This document shows, in pieces, positions 38,371-49,175 of a DNA stretch of 64,000 nt. Position 1 is the first letter of the stretch. Each line of letters starts with the position of its first letter. The notes beneath the pieces are model-generated. The model did not search any database and was not told where the DNA came from. It saw nothing but the letters and a program-made list of their open reading frames with translations. The stretch covers positions 1 to 64,000 of the forward strand of contig CAJXMF010000006.1 of the NCBI GenBank assembly GCA_913056195.1, written 5' to 3'. A program made the position numbers and the translations under genes. The stretch comes from an uncultured Methylococcaceae bacterium. Its GTDB lineage: Bacteria; Pseudomonadota; Gammaproteobacteria; Methylococcales; Methylomonadaceae.

Positions 38371-39462
38371 TCAGGCAACCGTTTTAATCACATTAACAAT
38401 GTCATGAATATTCTGCTCGCTCAACATCGGGCAAATCGGTAAGGAAAAACAACGCGCGGCGACCGAATCGGTCACGGGCAACGATACACCGGCATAATCG
38501 GCTTTAAAGACATTTTGCCGGTGCAATGGCACCGGATAATACACCGCGCAACCAATTTGTTCAGCTTGCAGGGTCTGAATAATCTGATCACGATGGTCTG
38601 ACAGCAACGTATATTGATGATAAACATGCTCACCTATGCCATCTTCATAAGGCGTCTCCAATGCTAAACCGGCCATCAACGTCGAATACAAATGCGCCGC
38701 TTTACGCCGCGCCTGATTGTATTGATCAATACGTTTCAATTTAGCCCGCAACACCACGGCCTGCATCTCATCCAGGCGACTGTTATAGCCAATGACATCA
38801 TGATAATAGCGCTCTTTCGAACCATGATTACGCAGCATTCTCAGCATCTCGGCAATGTCATCTGACTGCGTCACTACCAGGCCGCCATCACCGAATGCAC
38901 CCAGGTTTTTACTGGGAAAAAAACTAAATCCCGCGGCATCACCCACCGATCCGGTTTGCTGACCATTGACACGGGCACCAAATGATTGCGCACAATCTTC
39001 AATCAACTTTAAACCATATTGCTCGCATAAGGCTTTAATCGCCATCAAATCAACCGGCTGACCAAATAAATGCACCGGCATAATGGCTTTGGTTTTTTCA
39101 GTGATCGCCGCTTCGATCATTTCTGGCGTAATATTGAAAGTCCTGGCATCAATATCCACAAAGACTGGTTTGGCGCCTACATATTTAATCGCTTCTGCCG
39201 TTGCGATAAAGGTAAACGCCGAGGTAATCACCTCATCGCCTTCGCCAATCCCGGCCGCTCTGAGCGCAAGATGCAACGCATCGGTGCCCGAGGCACAGCC
39301 TATGGCATGGTTAACACCCAGATAATTGGCCGCTTCCTGCTCAAAAGCCTGAACATTCGGGCCTAAAATAAACGTACACTGTTCAATCGTTTGCGCCAGC
39401 CCTTGCTCGATTTCGTCTTTGATTTCGGCATACTGGGCCTTCAGGTTAACCATGGGGATCAT
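38371..39462 (-). CDS. DegT/DnrJ/EryC1 family nucleotide-sugar aminotransferase (GnnB-like)
   Basis: CASGTDALHLALRAAGIGEGDEVITSAFTFIATAEAI, LIEDCAQSFGARVNGQQTGSVGDAAGFSFFPSKNLGAFGDGG. Confidence 0.9.
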   Translation of the reverse strand: MIPMVNLKAQYAEIKDEIEQGLAQTIEQCTFILGPNVQAFEQEAANYLGVNHAIGCASGTDALHLALRAAGIGEGDEVITSAFTFIATAEAIKYVGAKPVFVDIDARTFNITPEMIEAAITEKTKAIMPVHLFGQPVDLMAIKALCEQYGLKLIEDCAQSFGARVNGQQTGSVGDAAGFSFFPSKNLGAFGDGGLVVTQSDDIAEMLRMLRNHGSKERYYHDVIGYNSRLDEMQAVVLRAKLKRIDQYNQARRKAAHLYSTLMAGLALETPYEDGIGEHVYHQYTLLSDHRDQIIQTLQAEQIGCAVYYPVPLHRQNVFKADYAGVSLPVTDSVAARCFSLPICPMLSEQNIHDIVNVIKTVA

Positions 39463-40409
39463 GTTTTTTCCTTATTCGTTTGGAGTAAATGGGTAATTTC
39501 AATGGCAGTCGCTAATGCCTTGCGACCGGCTTCGCCGGAAACCAGCGGTTTTTTCCCGGTTTGAACACAATCAACAAAATGTTTAATTTCTTCCAACAGC
39601 GCATCGCCATTTTCAAATACCGATTCTTCCGTCAAAATTTCAGGAATACCTGGAAACATTTCTTTTTCGCCAGTGCGGTGTTTAGTCAACACACGGTTCT
39701 GAAAATCGACAGCGACATACGAACAGGGTTTGAACATGCGCATTTTACGCTCCATTTTCATACTGATGCGACTCGCCGTCACATTCGCCACACAACCATT
39801 TTTAAACGTCAGTCGCGCATTAGCGATATCGGTACCTTGCGTCAGCACCGCGGTCCCACAGGCTTCCATTCTGTCAATATTTGAATCGACCAATGACAAA
39901 ATAATATCGATATCATGAATCATTAAATCTAACACTACACTGACATCATTAGCCCGTGGATTAAATGGCGACAGTCTGTGTGATTCGATAAAAATCGGCT
40001 GGCTGTCCATGTCACCTAAACCCATGATGGCCGGGTTAAAACGCTCTAAATGACCGACCTGCAAAATGCACTGATTTTGCTCGGCAATCTCAATCAACTT
40101 ATCGGCTTGTTCAACCGTCACCGTAATCGGCTTCTCCACCAGCACATGACTGCCCGCCTGTAAAAAATCCCTGGCGACGGCATAATGCAAACTCGTAGGG
40201 ACGACAATACTCACCGCATCGACCTCGCCCAACAAAGGCTGATAGTCGGTCAACGCCTGAGCACCCCATTTATCGGCCACGTCCTTGGCTGTTTCTTCAT
40301 TGATATCAACCACTGCGACTAACTCGCAATCATCCAGACCTGCATATTTTTCAGCATGAAACTTGCCCAGATAGCCCGTTCCAATGACTGCACATTTCAG
40401 TTTTGCCAT
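39459..40409 (-). CDS. Gfo/Idh/MocA family oxidoreductase (GnnA-like)
   Basis: MAKLKCAVIGTGYLGKFHAEKYAGLDDCELVAVVDIN, SHVLVEKPITVTVEQADKLIEIAEQ, VVLDLMIHDIDIILSLV. Confidence 0.9.
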   Translation of the reverse strand: MAKLKCAVIGTGYLGKFHAEKYAGLDDCELVAVVDINEETAKDVADKWGAQALTDYQPLLGEVDAVSIVVPTSLHYAVARDFLQAGSHVLVEKPITVTVEQADKLIEIAEQNQCILQVGHLERFNPAIMGLGDMDSQPIFIESHRLSPFNPRANDVSVVLDLMIHDIDIILSLVDSNIDRMEACGTAVLTQGTDIANARLTFKNGCVANVTASRISMKMERKMRMFKPCSYVAVDFQNRVLTKHRTGEKEMFPGIPEILTEESVFENGDALLEEIKHFVDCVQTGKKPLVSGEAGRKALATAIEITHLLQTNKEKT

Positions 40410-40591
40410 ATAAAAACTCAATTTATTTCACGATACAACATCATGCAGAACCTCCGCCAATCAACGATTGCCAAAGACTCACCGTGCTTTTGATGTCCGC
40501 ATGACGTCCCCTCAACGTTGCTATTGTATCATCAGCATTACATTGAAATAAGCAGAAGCCAAGTATTGAACTTTAGGTATTTCTTGTTATC

Positions 40592-40954
40592 ATGTCAGGT
40601 ATGAAACGGGTAACGATCTATTTTTTGGCTTTTCTGACCTTCTGGCTATCCACATGGATGGTTACGGATATTCATGACTGGACAAAAAATAACACCAATC
40701 AAAGCCATCCCGTTTTCAGTCTGGAATCGCACACACATACCGCCGATGCGACAACCCTGGCTGACGGCCCCGATACACATCATCACTGTACCGGTGCCTG
40801 CAGCTATGACCATGGCGGCCATACCGGCCACAGCTTCCCGCCACTGACTGTTTCAACCTTTACAGCCAGCGTCGTGCGTGGCATTCAGGCGACCGAATCC
40901 TATTCGTATTATTATCATCACGACGACCCTGCATTAAGACCCCCTATCGTTTAA
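40592..40954 (+). CDS. His-rich exported protein upstream of the metal-efflux operon
   Basis: 120 aa; N-terminal hydrophobic segment; HTHTADATTLADGPDTHHHCTGACSYDHGGHTGHS and YYYHHDD. Confidence 0.75.
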   Translation: MSGMKRVTIYFLAFLTFWLSTWMVTDIHDWTKNNTNQSHPVFSLESHTHTADATTLADGPDTHHHCTGACSYDHGGHTGHSFPPLTVSTFTASVVRGIQATESYSYYYHHDDPALRPPIV

Positions 40955-41132
40955 AACAGATTTAGACCTGTTCTCGAGTCATCAGACTCGCTTCACACTT
41001 CGATTACGCCCCCCTTGTACTTTGCTGTACACCATCCAGGCCAAAACAGATGGCCTGACAACAGTCATTACCCATACTTTTGGCATGACGGGGACGTATT
41101 CAATAACAAACTTTACAACATACGACAGAACC

Positions 41133-42425
41133 ATGATGCACAAACATTTTGTTTATTTGCTGTTATTCGTGTTTTTCAGCCTTACCGCACGCGCAGAAAC
41201 AGCCGCCCCCCATATCGTCGAGCCTGAATCGGAGCTCACGCTTAATCAGGCGCTGAACCTGGCGATAACATATAATCCCGAGCTTTCAGCCTATCTGGCC
41301 GATATCAATGCCAAACAAGGCTTGGCCTTACAAGCCAGCCTGTTACCCAACCCTCAACTCCAGGCCAGCGCCTCCAACTTCGGCAACAGCAAATTCAAAG
41401 GTTTTGATGGCAAGGTAATAACACTGGGACTGAGCCAGTTGATTGAATTGGGCGGCAAACGACCCGCTCGCAGCAAAGCGGCACAACTCGATCAGCAACT
41501 GGCTATCCGACGGTATGAAAACAAACGTTTGACCTTAATGGCGCAAACAGCCGAAGCCTTTATCCGCCTGTTAGCGGCGCAAAAAAATGTCGAACTGCAG
41601 CAAAATCTGCTGAAATTATCCAAAAATGTTGCTCATATCGCCGATGTTCAGGTCAGAGTGGGCAATGTATCACCATTACAAGCGACCAAAGCCCGAATTT
41701 CTCTGAGCTCGGCACAGATTGCTCTGCGTCAGGCGCAGCGACAATTACAAAACAGCCGCAAGCAATTAGCCGTATTCTGGGGAAATTCATCACCGCACTT
41801 TTCCTTGGCGACAGGCCGACTGGAACAGATTCAAGCGCTGCCGGAACTGAGTACATTATTAAAGCAGCTCGATAATAACCTCGACTTAAAACAAAGCCTG
41901 ACTGAAATCAATAAACGCCGCGCCAACATTGACGTCGAAAAGAGCAAAGCCATACCGGATGTTACCTTAAATATTTCCGGCAATAATTATGTCAATCGAG
42001 ATGATTACAACATCAATGCCGGCTTTAGTATTGAGCTGCCGGTATTTGACCGCAACCAAGGTAATATTCAATCAGCCACCCACGGACTGGCCCAGGCCAA
42101 TGCCCAATACAGCGCCACGTTGGCCCGCATTCAGACCGAACTGAAAAACAGTTATCAGGCATTGAACACGGCCTGGCAAGAACTCCATATCTTGAAAGAC
42201 GATGTCATTCCCAACGCCGAGCAGGCTTTTAAGTCTGCGCAAAAAGGCTATCAGGTCGGTGAATTTAATTTTCTGACCGTTCTTGATGCACAACGCACCC
42301 TGTTTCGCGTCAAGTCTCAATACCTCAACGCGCTGACGGCCTATCATCTCAACAGCATCCGTATTGAAAAATTGCTGGGACACCAACTTGAGAGCCGCAC
42401 GAACAATCTACCCGGGAGCCTGTAA
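41133..42425 (+). CDS. Outer-membrane efflux protein, CzcC/TolC family
   Basis: LTLNQALNLAITYNPELSAYLADINAKQGLALQASLLPNPQLQASASNFG; upstream of CzcB/CzcA-like genes. Confidence 0.92.
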   Translation: MMHKHFVYLLLFVFFSLTARAETAAPHIVEPESELTLNQALNLAITYNPELSAYLADINAKQGLALQASLLPNPQLQASASNFGNSKFKGFDGKVITLGLSQLIELGGKRPARSKAAQLDQQLAIRRYENKRLTLMAQTAEAFIRLLAAQKNVELQQNLLKLSKNVAHIADVQVRVGNVSPLQATKARISLSSAQIALRQAQRQLQNSRKQLAVFWGNSSPHFSLATGRLEQIQALPELSTLLKQLDNNLDLKQSLTEINKRRANIDVEKSKAIPDVTLNISGNNYVNRDDYNINAGFSIELPVFDRNQGNIQSATHGLAQANAQYSATLARIQTELKNSYQALNTAWQELHILKDDVIPNAEQAFKSAQKGYQVGEFNFLTVLDAQRTLFRVKSQYLNALTAYHLNSIRIEKLLGHQLESRTNNLPGSL

Positions 42426-43637
42426 ATGATTCGTAACTATTTGAAATTATTACTCCTTATCACGGCGACAACCTTATTCAATTCAGCTTACCTCAACCCG
42501 ACCTACGCCGCTGAAGAACACGATGAGCATGGTGAACACGAGGGCCATGAACATCATCACGAAGAAGAAGCCCTAAAACTTAGCCCGCAACAACTCAAAG
42601 ACTTCTCCATTGAGTTATCAAAAGCAGGCCCCGGCGTCATTCTCAAAACACTGGATTTAACCGGTGAAGTCATCGTCGAACCCAGCAGGCTATATCATGT
42701 CGTTCCACGCGTTGCCGGTGTCGTCCAAAAAGTTTACAAACAACTCGGTGATAACGTTAAAACCGGTGAAGTGCTCGCACTACTGTCCAGCCGGGAGTTA
42801 GCCAATGCCAAAGCCGAATTTGTCGCGGCCAACAGCTTACTGCAACTGGCAAACAGCAACCTGAACCGGGATCGGAGATTGTACCAGGGAAAAATCACCT
42901 CCCTCAGACAATATCAGGCTGCCAAACAAGCACAAATTGAAGCGGCTATCCGACGAAAAGCCGCCAAACAACGCCTGCTGGCCCTGGGTTTAAACCTTAA
43001 AGACATCGACAGACTGATCAAAGACCAGGACAAAGATCTAACGCTTTATGCGTTAAAAGCGCCAGCCGATGGGGTGATTATCGGCAAACATGTCAGTCTG
43101 GGTGAATTACTGGACACCAAAACACGCAGCTTCACCCTGGCCGAGCTGTCCCGTGTCTGGGTCAATCTAACCCTGTATCAAAAAGACTTACAGTCCATTA
43201 AAACGGGCCAGAAGGTCTTTATCCATAACCGTTTTAGCCAACAACCCAGGCAGATTGCACAATCCCGGATTAACTGGATCAGCCCGGTACTCGATGAAAA
43301 AACCCGAAGTGGCACGGCCCGGGTTATCCTGGATAACAGCCAAAATATTTGGCTCCCCGGCGCATTCGTTTCAGCGCGCGTCGTACTTTCTGAAACACCC
43401 GCAAATATTGTCATTCCATTGAGCGCATTACAAAACATCGATGGCAAAGACGTTGTTTTTGTACAACATGAAGATGGCGATTTTGAACCACAGGTGGTGA
43501 TGACCGGCAAGCGTGATTTTAACCAGGTTGAGATCATCGCAGGCCTCAAATCCGGCCAGACCTATGTCAGCCGCAACGCATTTACCTTGAAAGCACAAGC
43601 CCAAAAAGGCGCTTTCGGGCATGGGCACCATCACTAA
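42426..43637 (+). CDS. Efflux RND periplasmic adaptor, CzcB-like
   Basis: His-rich N-terminus HDEHGEHEGHEHHHEEE; VVQKVYKQLGDNVKTGEVLALLSSREL; ends GAFGHGHHH. Confidence 0.93.
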   Translation: MIRNYLKLLLLITATTLFNSAYLNPTYAAEEHDEHGEHEGHEHHHEEEALKLSPQQLKDFSIELSKAGPGVILKTLDLTGEVIVEPSRLYHVVPRVAGVVQKVYKQLGDNVKTGEVLALLSSRELANAKAEFVAANSLLQLANSNLNRDRRLYQGKITSLRQYQAAKQAQIEAAIRRKAAKQRLLALGLNLKDIDRLIKDQDKDLTLYALKAPADGVIIGKHVSLGELLDTKTRSFTLAELSRVWVNLTLYQKDLQSIKTGQKVFIHNRFSQQPRQIAQSRINWISPVLDEKTRSGTARVILDNSQNIWLPGAFVSARVVLSETPANIVIPLSALQNIDGKDVVFVQHEDGDFEPQVVMTGKRDFNQVEIIAGLKSGQTYVSRNAFTLKAQAQKGAFGHGHHH

Positions 43638-43650
43638 CCGGGTTAATGAC

Positions 43651-46600
43651 ATGAATAAATTATTTGATTTTGCCTTACGCAGTCGCGTGCTTATTCTGAC
43701 TTTAGCGATACTGGTACTCGCCGCCGGTTATAAGAGTTATCGGGAATTACCGGTTGATGCCTTTCCTGATGTCTCCCCTAATCTGGTGCAAATTTTTACC
43801 ATTACCGAAGGGCTTGCTCCCGAAGAAATCGAAATGTATGTCACCTACCCTGTGGAAGCGGCGATGACCGGCCTGCCGGATGTTGAAAAAATCCGCTCGG
43901 TATCAAACTTCGGCCTGTCGGTGGTGAATGTCTATTTTTCCGATGATGTGGATATCTATTTTGCCCGGCAACTGGTCAACGAACGACTACAGGACGCGCG
44001 CGACCAGATTCCGGCCAGCTTCGGCAACCCGCAAATGGGGCCGATTTCGACCGGCATGGGGCTGGTTCTGTTTTATTATCTGAAAGACAGCAAGCATCTC
44101 TACAGCCTGGAAGAATTACGCACACTGCAAGACTGGGTGGTTAAATTCAATCTACAAACGGTGCCCGGTGTCACCGAGGTATTGGGGATTGGCGGCTTTG
44201 TAAAACAATTTCAAGTCGTCGTCAATCCTGACGCATTGCTGCGTTATAACGTCAGCCTGCAACAGCTCATCGCGCGGGTTCGGGCCAATAATCTGAATGT
44301 CGGCGCCCAATATCTGGAAAAAAACAGTGAACAATTCATTATTCGCTCACTGGGGCTGGCCACAGGCCTCGATGACTTGCGCCAGATCATTGTCAAAACC
44401 GTTGACGGCCGTCCGGTTTACCTGAGCGAACTGGCCGACATAAAAACCGGCGGCGCAATCCGGCGCGGTTTACAGACCTATAATGGTAAAGGCGAAGTCG
44501 TTGCCGGTATGGTAATCAAACTGTTCGGCGCCAATGCCTCCACCGTTATTGCCCGGGTTGAAGACAAAATCGCCGACATTAACAAAACTTTGCCTGACGG
44601 TGTCGAAATCGTCCCCTATTATCAACAAAAAGACATTGTCAGCGCCGCCGTTTCAACTGTAAACAATGCCCTGATTCAAGGCATTATCCTGGTCGCCCTG
44701 GTGTTGTTTGTTTTTATGGGTGGCTTCCGGCCCAGTCTGGTTGTCGCGCTGGCGATTCCATTTTCCGTCATGTTTGCCTTTATCGCCATGCGCTATTTGG
44801 GGATGTCAGCCAATCTGATGTCACTCGGCGGCCTGGCCATTGCCATTGGAATGATGGTCGATGGCACCATCGTCATGGTAGAAAATGTCGACCGGTTGAT
44901 GCACCAGTCGCCAGCCGATGAACCTCGATTGCGTGTTGTCGCACGCGCCTGTCGCGAAGTCGGCCAACCGATTCTGTTTGCCATTGCCATTATCGTCATC
45001 GTCTTTTTACCCTTGTTCACATTGGAAGGGGTTGAAGGCAAAACCTTCCGTCCCTTAGCCTATACCGTGGCCTTGGCCATGCTCGGCTCACTTATCTATG
45101 CACTGCTGCTGGCGCCGGTGTTATCCAACCTGCTGATGCGAAAAAAAGCCAAACGCGGCGACCGGAAAGACGTCGATGAGCGCATTCTCGCTGCCTTGCT
45201 TAAACCCTACCGGCCGGTGTTGCACTATTTTGTCAATCACCGCAAATTTGCCATTGCAACCGCCGCTGGGCTATTGTTTGTGGGCGGACTCATCTTCCCA
45301 TTCCTCGGCTCGGAATTTACCCCTAAATTACAGGAAGGCACGATTGTTGTCCGCCTGACCATGGCCCCATCCATTGCCATCAGCGAAAGTAAACGCAATA
45401 CACTGATCGTCGAACGTAAACTGTTAAAGATTCCGGAAGTGAGCGGCGTCACCAGCCGAATCGGCCGGGGCGAAGTCGGCGCGCATGCCGACCCCATCAA
45501 CTCGGCGGAAATGTATGTGCTGCTAAAACCTGAAAGTGAATGGCGCGACCCCGGCAATCAGGCCTTGATTGAACATGATATTCGCCAGGCCGTCGCTGAA
45601 TTACCCGGCATTCAGGCCAATCTGACGCAGCCGATTGAAATGACTGTCGATGAATTGCTGGAAGGCGTACGTGCCGAACTGGCGATTAAATTATTTGGCG
45701 AAGACTTAGGCGTACTCAAACAAAAGGCAGATGAAATCTCGGCGCTGATTCAAAACGTTCAAGGCGCTGCCGATGTGCAGGTGGACCAGGTTTCCGGAAC
45801 GCCGCAGCTGGTCATCAAGCCTGATCGGCAAGCGATTGCCCGCTATGGTTTGAACGTGCAGGATGTGCAGGAAATCATCCGCAGTGCTATCGGTGGAGTG
45901 ACGGCAGGTCAGGTTTTTGAAGGTATCCGGCGTTTTGACATACTGGTACGTTATCGTGAACAGGACCGGAACACAACCGAAGCGATCCGCAATTTATTGA
46001 TTACAGGGCCTGATAATATTCAAATTCCGCTGGCACAAATCGCCAGCATTGAAGAAATTGTCGGCCCGCGTCAAATCACCCGGGAAAACAACCAGCGTTT
46101 TATTACCATTCAAGCCAATGTCATTGACCGGGATATCGTCTCCTTTGTCGAAGAAGCACAGAAAAAAATCGATAACGCTATTCAACTGCCACCGGGCTAT
46201 TTCACCACCTGGGGCGGCCAATATCGCCTGCAACAGGAGGCCAACAAACGGCTGGCTTTTGTGATTCCCGTCACCTTGCTGATTATCACCCTCCTGTTAT
46301 ACAGCAGTTTTGGCTCCCTCAAAAATGCGGCGTTAATCCTGCTCAATATTCCACTGGCACTGGTGGGCGGTGTGATTGCCTTATGGATTACCGGCCAGAA
46401 TCTCTCGGTTCCGGCCTCGGTAGGCTTTATCGCCTTATTCGGCATCGCCCTGGAAAACGGCATGGTGTTGGTGACCTATCTAAACCAACTGGTGAAAGAT
46501 GGCTTAACCGTCGATGTCGCCTCAATTAAAGCCGCCAGCCTCAGACTACGGCCGGTGTTGATGACCGCTGTGACCACAGCATTAGGTCTGATACCCTTAT

Positions 46601-46785
46601 TGCTGGCGTCAGGAACCGGCTCTGAAGTCCAAAAACCGCTGGCAACCGTCGTCGTTGGTGGCTTGATAACCTCAACCCTGTTGACATTGTTGGTAATTCC
46701 GGCGTTATATAAATGGTTTATTCCCGAGCATTTGTTAAAGCCGGACAATGATATTGAAAGGCCGCATCACTTATCAGAAGAGTAA
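43651..46785 (+). CDS. Heavy-metal efflux RND transporter, CzcA/CusA family
   Basis: ITEGLAPEEIEMYVTYPVEAAMTGLPDVEKIRSVSNFGLSVV, MVDGTIVMVENVDRL, GIALENGMVLVTYLNQL. Start set at internal ATG 43651. Confidence 0.96.
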   Translation: MNKLFDFALRSRVLILTLAILVLAAGYKSYRELPVDAFPDVSPNLVQIFTITEGLAPEEIEMYVTYPVEAAMTGLPDVEKIRSVSNFGLSVVNVYFSDDVDIYFARQLVNERLQDARDQIPASFGNPQMGPISTGMGLVLFYYLKDSKHLYSLEELRTLQDWVVKFNLQTVPGVTEVLGIGGFVKQFQVVVNPDALLRYNVSLQQLIARVRANNLNVGAQYLEKNSEQFIIRSLGLATGLDDLRQIIVKTVDGRPVYLSELADIKTGGAIRRGLQTYNGKGEVVAGMVIKLFGANASTVIARVEDKIADINKTLPDGVEIVPYYQQKDIVSAAVSTVNNALIQGIILVALVLFVFMGGFRPSLVVALAIPFSVMFAFIAMRYLGMSANLMSLGGLAIAIGMMVDGTIVMVENVDRLMHQSPADEPRLRVVARACREVGQPILFAIAIIVIVFLPLFTLEGVEGKTFRPLAYTVALAMLGSLIYALLLAPVLSNLLMRKKAKRGDRKDVDERILAALLKPYRPVLHYFVNHRKFAIATAAGLLFVGGLIFPFLGSEFTPKLQEGTIVVRLTMAPSIAISESKRNTLIVERKLLKIPEVSGVTSRIGRGEVGAHADPINSAEMYVLLKPESEWRDPGNQALIEHDIRQAVAELPGIQANLTQPIEMTVDELLEGVRAELAIKLFGEDLGVLKQKADEISALIQNVQGAADVQVDQVSGTPQLVIKPDRQAIARYGLNVQDVQEIIRSAIGGVTAGQVFEGIRRFDILVRYREQDRNTTEAIRNLLITGPDNIQIPLAQIASIEEIVGPRQITRENNQRFITIQANVIDRDIVSFVEEAQKKIDNAIQLPPGYFTTWGGQYRLQQEANKRLAFVIPVTLLIITLLLYSSFGSLKNAALILLNIPLALVGGVIALWITGQNLSVPASVGFIALFGIALENGMVLVTYLNQLVKDGLTVDVASIKAASLRLRPVLMTAVTTALGLIPLLLASGTGSEVQKPLATVVVGGLITSTLLTLLVIPALYKWFIPEHLLKPDNDIERPHHLSEE

Positions 46786-46868
46786 TGGGGCATGCTGTCG
46801 TCGAGGCAACGCATAGTGCCTCGACGACACACAAAAAATGCGATCTATTAACCTATTGGAGGACTCTC

Positions 46869-49175
46869 ATGTCTGAACATCACTCTCACACACCGTCACC
46901 CTGTTGCTGCAGCGACAATGAGAGTCAAGAAGACGTTGTGCCTTCTACACATCAAGGCGGCAAAACCTTCAAAATCGAGGGACTCGATTGCGTTGAAGAG
47001 GTCACCATTTTAAAATCAGAAATCGGGCCGCTGGTGGGTGGTGCAGAAAACCTGGCCTTTGACGTCATCAATGGTCGCATGACGGTGTTAAATACAGCCG
47101 CCCCGATTGATGATCAAACATTAATCAAGGCCATCACGGCAACCGGTATGCGCGCGACGCGCTGGCACCCCGATAGTGCCAGCGAACCGCAGCGTAAAAG
47201 CACGCAAACACTTTACGCCAGTTTAAGCGGCATAATGATTTTAGCCGGGATTTTAATTCACCTGGGATTGTCCGGTGCCTATCAAGATGCCTGGCAATGG
47301 CTGTCGCAGCCCGAACAATGGTATTTTTCCGGACGCGAGCTTATCGCTTATCTTGAACAGCTGCTGCTCAAACACGAATCCCAACCGCTGCCAATAGCTG
47401 AAAAAGCCGCCTACGGCCTGGCTATTTTATTGGGTCTACGCCATGTCATCGTCAAAGCGTTTTATGCGCTTAAACGATTGCGCCCGGATATGAACCTGTT
47501 GATGGTGGTTGCCATTACCGGTGCATTGGTGATCAATCAATGGTTTGAAGCGGCGACGGTCAGTTTTTTGTTTGCCTTATCGCTGGCGATCGAAAGCTGG
47601 AGTATTGGCCGAGCGCGCCATGCGGTTGCCACATTGCTGGATCTGGCGCCCAGTTCGGTCATCGTCAAAACCGATGACGGCCAGGAACACACCCTGCCCG
47701 CTGCCGAAGTTCAGCCCGGTACGGTTTTTGTGGTACGGCCGGGTGATCGCATCGCCCTGGATGGTATCGTCTCGGTCGGCGAAGGCAGCGTCAATCAGGC
47801 GCCGATCAGCGGTGAAAGCATGCCTGTTTTCAAACAGCCCGGCAACGAAGTATTCGCCGGCAGCATCAATATCGACAGCCTGTTGCAAATCCAAGCCACA
47901 AAAGCGGCCACCGATACCACCCTCGCCCACATCATCCGGCTGGTGGAAGAAGCCCACAGCAAACGTGCCGAAACCGAACAATGGGTGGAAAAATTCGCCC
48001 GCGTCTATACACCGCTGGTCATGCTGCTGGCTCTGGCGGTTTTTCTGATTCCGCCACTCGTGTGGCAGGCTGAATGGCAGCAATGGCTGTATCGCGCCCT
48101 GGTCTTACTGGTCATCGCCTGCCCTTGCGCACTGGTCATCTCCACCCCGGTCAGCATCGTTGCAGCCCTGGCCTCTGCGGCACGTCACGGCGTTCTGGTC
48201 AAAGGCGGTATTTATATTGAACAACCCGCACACTTGAAGGCGATTGCCTTCGATAAAACCGGCACCTTGACGCAAGGTAAGCCCGAAATTACCGGCGTTT
48301 ATCCTTATAATAACCATACCTTAGAAGAAGTTATCAGCCGGGCCGCCGCCCTGGAATCGGGCAGTCATCACCCCTTGGCCACGGCCATTGTGACTTACGC
48401 ACAACAAAACGACATTCGGGTTGAAACCGGCAGCAACATCGCCGCCATTGCCGGCAAGGGCATCACCGGCCGTATCCAGGACACGTTCTTCTGGCTCGGT
48501 TCCAGCCGTTTTCTGAGCGAAAAAGCCTCTTCTGCAAGCGATATTCTGCATCATGCTCAAACCCTGGAACAACAAGGGCAAACGGTGATTGCGGTCGGCA
48601 ATGATCGTCACGTGTGCGGCCTGATTGCTTTAGCTGACCAGCCGCGCCCCCATGTCAAACAGACATTACAGCATTTACGCAAAGCCGGCATCGAACACCT
48701 GGTCATGCTCACCGGTGATAATAAAACTACAGCCGAAAATATTGCTCGTCAAATGGGCTTGAATGAAGTCTATGCCGAATTGTTGCCAGAGGATAAAGTG
48801 ACTCGCGTGGCTGAATTGACTGAACGCTATGGCGAGGTCGCTATGGTGGGCGATGGCATAAACGACGCCCCGGCACTGGCCCGAGCGAGTGTCGGCATCG
48901 CCATGGGTGCCATGGGCTCCGATGCGGCCATCGAAACCGCCGATATCGCCCTGATGAGTGATGATTTGCAGAAATTGCCCTGGCTGATGCGGCATTCCCG
49001 CCGAACGCTGGCGATTATTCGGCAAAATATTGTCTTCGCCTTAAGCGTTAAGGCCGCCTTTGCGGTGTTGGCTTTTGCAGGCCTGGCAACCTTATGGGAA
49101 GCGATCGCCGCAGACACCGGCGCATCATTATTAGTGGTGGCCAATGCCTTACGCTTGCTACGCAGCCGCTTGTAA
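46869..49175 (+). CDS. Heavy-metal translocating P-type ATPase (ZntA/CadA-like)
   Basis: CPCALVIS TM motif, AFDKTGTLTQGKPE, MLTGDNKTTAENIARQMG, MVGDGINDAPALA; N-terminal CCC and degenerate HMA motif GLDCVEEV. Confidence 0.95.
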   Translation: MSEHHSHTPSPCCCSDNESQEDVVPSTHQGGKTFKIEGLDCVEEVTILKSEIGPLVGGAENLAFDVINGRMTVLNTAAPIDDQTLIKAITATGMRATRWHPDSASEPQRKSTQTLYASLSGIMILAGILIHLGLSGAYQDAWQWLSQPEQWYFSGRELIAYLEQLLLKHESQPLPIAEKAAYGLAILLGLRHVIVKAFYALKRLRPDMNLLMVVAITGALVINQWFEAATVSFLFALSLAIESWSIGRARHAVATLLDLAPSSVIVKTDDGQEHTLPAAEVQPGTVFVVRPGDRIALDGIVSVGEGSVNQAPISGESMPVFKQPGNEVFAGSINIDSLLQIQATKAATDTTLAHIIRLVEEAHSKRAETEQWVEKFARVYTPLVMLLALAVFLIPPLVWQAEWQQWLYRALVLLVIACPCALVISTPVSIVAALASAARHGVLVKGGIYIEQPAHLKAIAFDKTGTLTQGKPEITGVYPYNNHTLEEVISRAAALESGSHHPLATAIVTYAQQNDIRVETGSNIAAIAGKGITGRIQDTFFWLGSSRFLSEKASSASDILHHAQTLEQQGQTVIAVGNDRHVCGLIALADQPRPHVKQTLQHLRKAGIEHLVMLTGDNKTTAENIARQMGLNEVYAELLPEDKVTRVAELTERYGEVAMVGDGINDAPALARASVGIAMGAMGSDAAIETADIALMSDDLQKLPWLMRHSRRTLAIIRQNIVFALSVKAAFAVLAFAGLATLWEAIAADTGASLLVVANALRLLRSRL

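Noticed and set aside
47545-48083. Long alternative-frame ORFs (167 and 168 aa) inside the P-type ATPase
   Set aside because: Overlap a gene with unmistakable P-ATPase motifs; GC-biased codon shadow.
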